Shown in pieces: positions 42,453 to 43,834 of a stretch of DNA of 43,834 nt. A program made the translations under genes and the position numbers. The DNA is from Bacillota bacterium. Its GTDB lineage: Bacteria; Bacillota; Bacilli; Alicyclobacillales; Alicyclobacillaceae. The notes below the pieces were generated by a model, which saw only the letters and a program-made list of their open reading frames with translations, made no database searches and was not told the DNA's origin. The stretch is taken from assembly GCA_021799255.1 (NCBI GenBank), contig JAJZAV010000003.1, positions 1 through 43,834 on the forward strand, given 5' to 3'. Numbering within the stretch: the first letter of the stretch is position 1; each line of letters begins with the position of its first letter.

Positions 42453-42482
42453 ATTATACCCGAAGCGGTGCCCGGATGTCAT
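42453..42482 (-). promoter_or_regulatory. Promoter of the crcB transcript
   Basis: Minus strand: ATGACA (5/6 to TTGACA), an 18-base spacer and a perfect TATAAT. It lies about 20 bases upstream of the aptamer, in the position expected for transcribing riboswitch 4. Confidence 0.6.
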
Positions 42483-42585
42483 CAAACGCGGCGGCATGGT
42501 GCGACGGTGGTATGTGCGGTGCGGCAGTGAGACGGTGGTTCCCTTATGACAACCGCGAACCCTCCAATCGCTCGTGCCACGACTG

Positions 42586-43482
42586 CTAAAACCACTTCTT
42601 CTTCTTGAAGTACCACCAAAACCCTGCGACCGAGAGGATGGACAGAATCCACACCAACGGGTATCCGTATCGCCAGTGATAGGCGGGGACGGCGACGTTC
42701 ACCCCATACCAGCCGACGATGAATGAGAGAGGCATGAAGAAGGTACTAACGATGGTGAGGGTCTTCATAATTGAGTTCATCCCATCGCTTTTCAGCGCCA
42801 TTTGTAGGTCTAACAGGCCGCCGAGGGCGTCCCGAAAGCTGTCGAGGGCGTCGAGATGCGATTAATGTGATCGAATAAATCCATGAAATAAGCGTTGTCC
42901 GCCTCAGTGGTATACGGGAACGTCGAGTGCATCAACGACTCCATCACGTCGATTTTGTCTTCCAGAAAATCGATGAAGTCGAGGTAGTGGTGAACCGAGA
43001 AATCCAAAAACTCGTACAGGATGCGTCCGTGAGACTGCATCATGAGCGGGGTTTCCTTGAATTGGTGATGAAGGTCTTCGAGAAAGGGCATGGGTTCGGG
43101 CACCACGGCGATGACAAAGTTATGGCCCATCACCATAGACACCTCTATCAGGCTCCAGTCATCCTTGAGAAAGAAACGGGCAGTAGACGTGGTCCGAGTA
43201 CCTATCGATTTGAGTTCCGGTGCCAAAGCGCAGGCAGTCCTCAACGACCAGGGGGTGACAGTTGAAGATGTCTCCCACGACCTGTCGGACATCGGATGGT
43301 TCCGGATGGTACAGGTCAACAAACACGGTTTCATTTTGTGCGGCTTCTCGCACGGACTCCTGCCGGACCTCGTGACCGTCGCACACGAGCATAGAAAAGA
43401 CTCCCTTCGCTTCAGCATGCGTCTTCGCGCAGGCCTTCATATCTGCTTCGCTGGAAGCAGAGGCTATGCCGGGAAATGACAC
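42586..43482 (-). pseudogene. corA: CorA-type divalent-cation transporter, disrupted by two frameshifts
   Basis: Read on the minus strand, three ORF pieces together give a full CorA of about 298 residues. The first covers the N-terminus (FVDLYHPEPSDVRQVV ... YSDHVYCPF). The second begins at FFLKDDWSLIEVSMVMGHNFVIAVV and ends HINRI. The third contains LDALDSFRDALGGLLDLQM and MNSIMKTLTIVSTFFMPLSFIVG. Pieces one and three share a frame; the middle one is shifted, so there are two compensating one-base changes near 43178-43180 (a GGG run) and 42853-42858. The pore motif GMN reads GVN (WYGVNV). This may be a real pseudogene or sequencing error. The start (GTG 43482) is uncertain. Confidence 0.75.
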
Positions 43483-43513
43483 GGGGGATTTATGGGGATC
43501 CCTCCTCTTTTCA

Positions 43514-43834
43514 CTAAACCTCTACTTCCATCAACGCGTCTCTCTCGGCTTCCAATCCGCTATGGCTGGCGGGCAGTGTGACTCTCACCGTTGTTCCGAC
43601 GCCGACTTGGCTCGTAATGTCCATCCTGCCGCCGTGCGCTACCACGATTTTATGGCTCACCATGAGACCAAGCCCGGTGCCTTGTTCTTTCGTAGTAAAG
43701 AACGGTTCGCCGAGCCGAGGAATCCTATCCTCTGGAATACCAACTCCTCCATCTACGAATTCAATTTGTACCGACTCTGCCGTTACGCGGGAAGTCCATT
43801 CAGCCTGCACTCGCACATTCGTCGGTTCACCTTC
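43514..43834 (-). CDS. Sensor histidine kinase, C-terminal part (truncated by the window end)
   Basis: At least 107 codons remain, entering from the right edge; the ORF-track start at 43816 is not real because the frame is open to the edge. The piece is a HATPase_c domain with EFVDGGVGIPED (G1 box; the usual DNG is DGG), LGEPFFTTKEQGTGLGLMVSHKIVVAHGG (F and G2 boxes) and GVGTTVRVTLP. It resembles Bacillus KinA/KinB-like sporulation or sensory kinases. Its stop lies 31 bases before the CorA-type reading frame on the same strand. Confidence 0.88.
   Translation of the reverse strand, partial: EGEPTNVRVQAEWTSRVTAESVQIEFVDGGVGIPEDRIPRLGEPFFTTKEQGTGLGLMVSHKIVVAHGGRMDITSQVGVGTTVRVTLPASHSGLEAERDALMEVEV

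Noticed and set aside
1-43834. CRISPR arrays, tRNA or rRNA genes, complete insertion sequences
   Set aside because: No regularly spaced repeats, tRNA-like cloverleaf with CCA context, rRNA-like sequence or transposase reading frame was recognised by eye.

Overview
The window looks like a chromosomal segment of a low-to-moderate GC Gram-positive bacterium, most likely of the Alicyclobacillaceae (Alicyclobacillus-like). Supporting points are strong Shine-Dalgarno sequences, many TTG and GTG starts, the Bacillus-type CX6C heme A synthase, YetF/DinB/YjbE-type Bacillales proteins and an intracellular aldouronate-utilisation set. The assignment is inference, since no rRNA, tRNA or housekeeping marker is present. 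No CRISPR array, complete insertion sequence or prophage was seen.

Region 1 (1-3.8 kb): heme A biosynthesis for cytochrome oxidase (ctaB, ctaA), a small membrane protein, a terminator, and a convergent gene for a large membrane protein of unknown function. Region 2 (4-21.6 kb): a sugar-acid and glucuronoxylan catabolic region. A FCD-type GntR regulator is followed by a YjhG/YagF-type pentonate (D-xylonate) dehydratase, an alpha-ketoglutarate-semialdehyde-type dehydrogenase and a FAH-fold 2-keto-3-deoxy-pentonate dehydratase. Together these form the lower Weimberg route to 2-oxoglutarate. A glucarate-dehydratase-like enolase-superfamily enzyme, two Gfo/Idh/MocA oxidoreductases, a GapN-like dehydrogenase, a GH67 alpha-glucuronidase, an AraC regulator, an OppA-type solute-binding protein and a cytoplasmic GH10 xylanase follow. 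Near-identical palindromes (TTGTATACAA type) in three intergenic regions fit GntR operators.

Region 3 (21.6-33.6 kb): ordinary accessory genes: GNAT, DHA2 transporter, a short FAD protein, a thiamine-binding-family protein, SGNH hydrolase, an ABC exporter with an HD phosphohydrolase, cardiolipin synthase, TerC, alpha/beta hydrolase, DinB and a YetF-like DUF421 protein.

Region 4 (33.8-42.5 kb) is the most unusual part. Three consecutive fluoride (crcB-motif) riboswitches, each fused to an intrinsic terminator, precede a seven-gene operon for a hydrogenase-4/complex-I-like membrane complex (gene order C-E-F-G-H-I-B). Convergent to it lies crcB (Fluc fluoride channel) with its own fluoride riboswitch. 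The large subunit has lost three of the four [NiFe] cysteine ligands and the ferredoxin-like subunit has lost exactly one of its two [4Fe-4S] clusters. It is therefore probably not a hydrogenase but a fluoride-induced, redox-linked ion-translocating complex. The whole 33.8-42.5 kb segment reads as a fluoride-resistance island. Region 5 (42.6 kb to the end): a corA-like gene broken by two compensating frameshifts and the 3' part of a histidine kinase gene.
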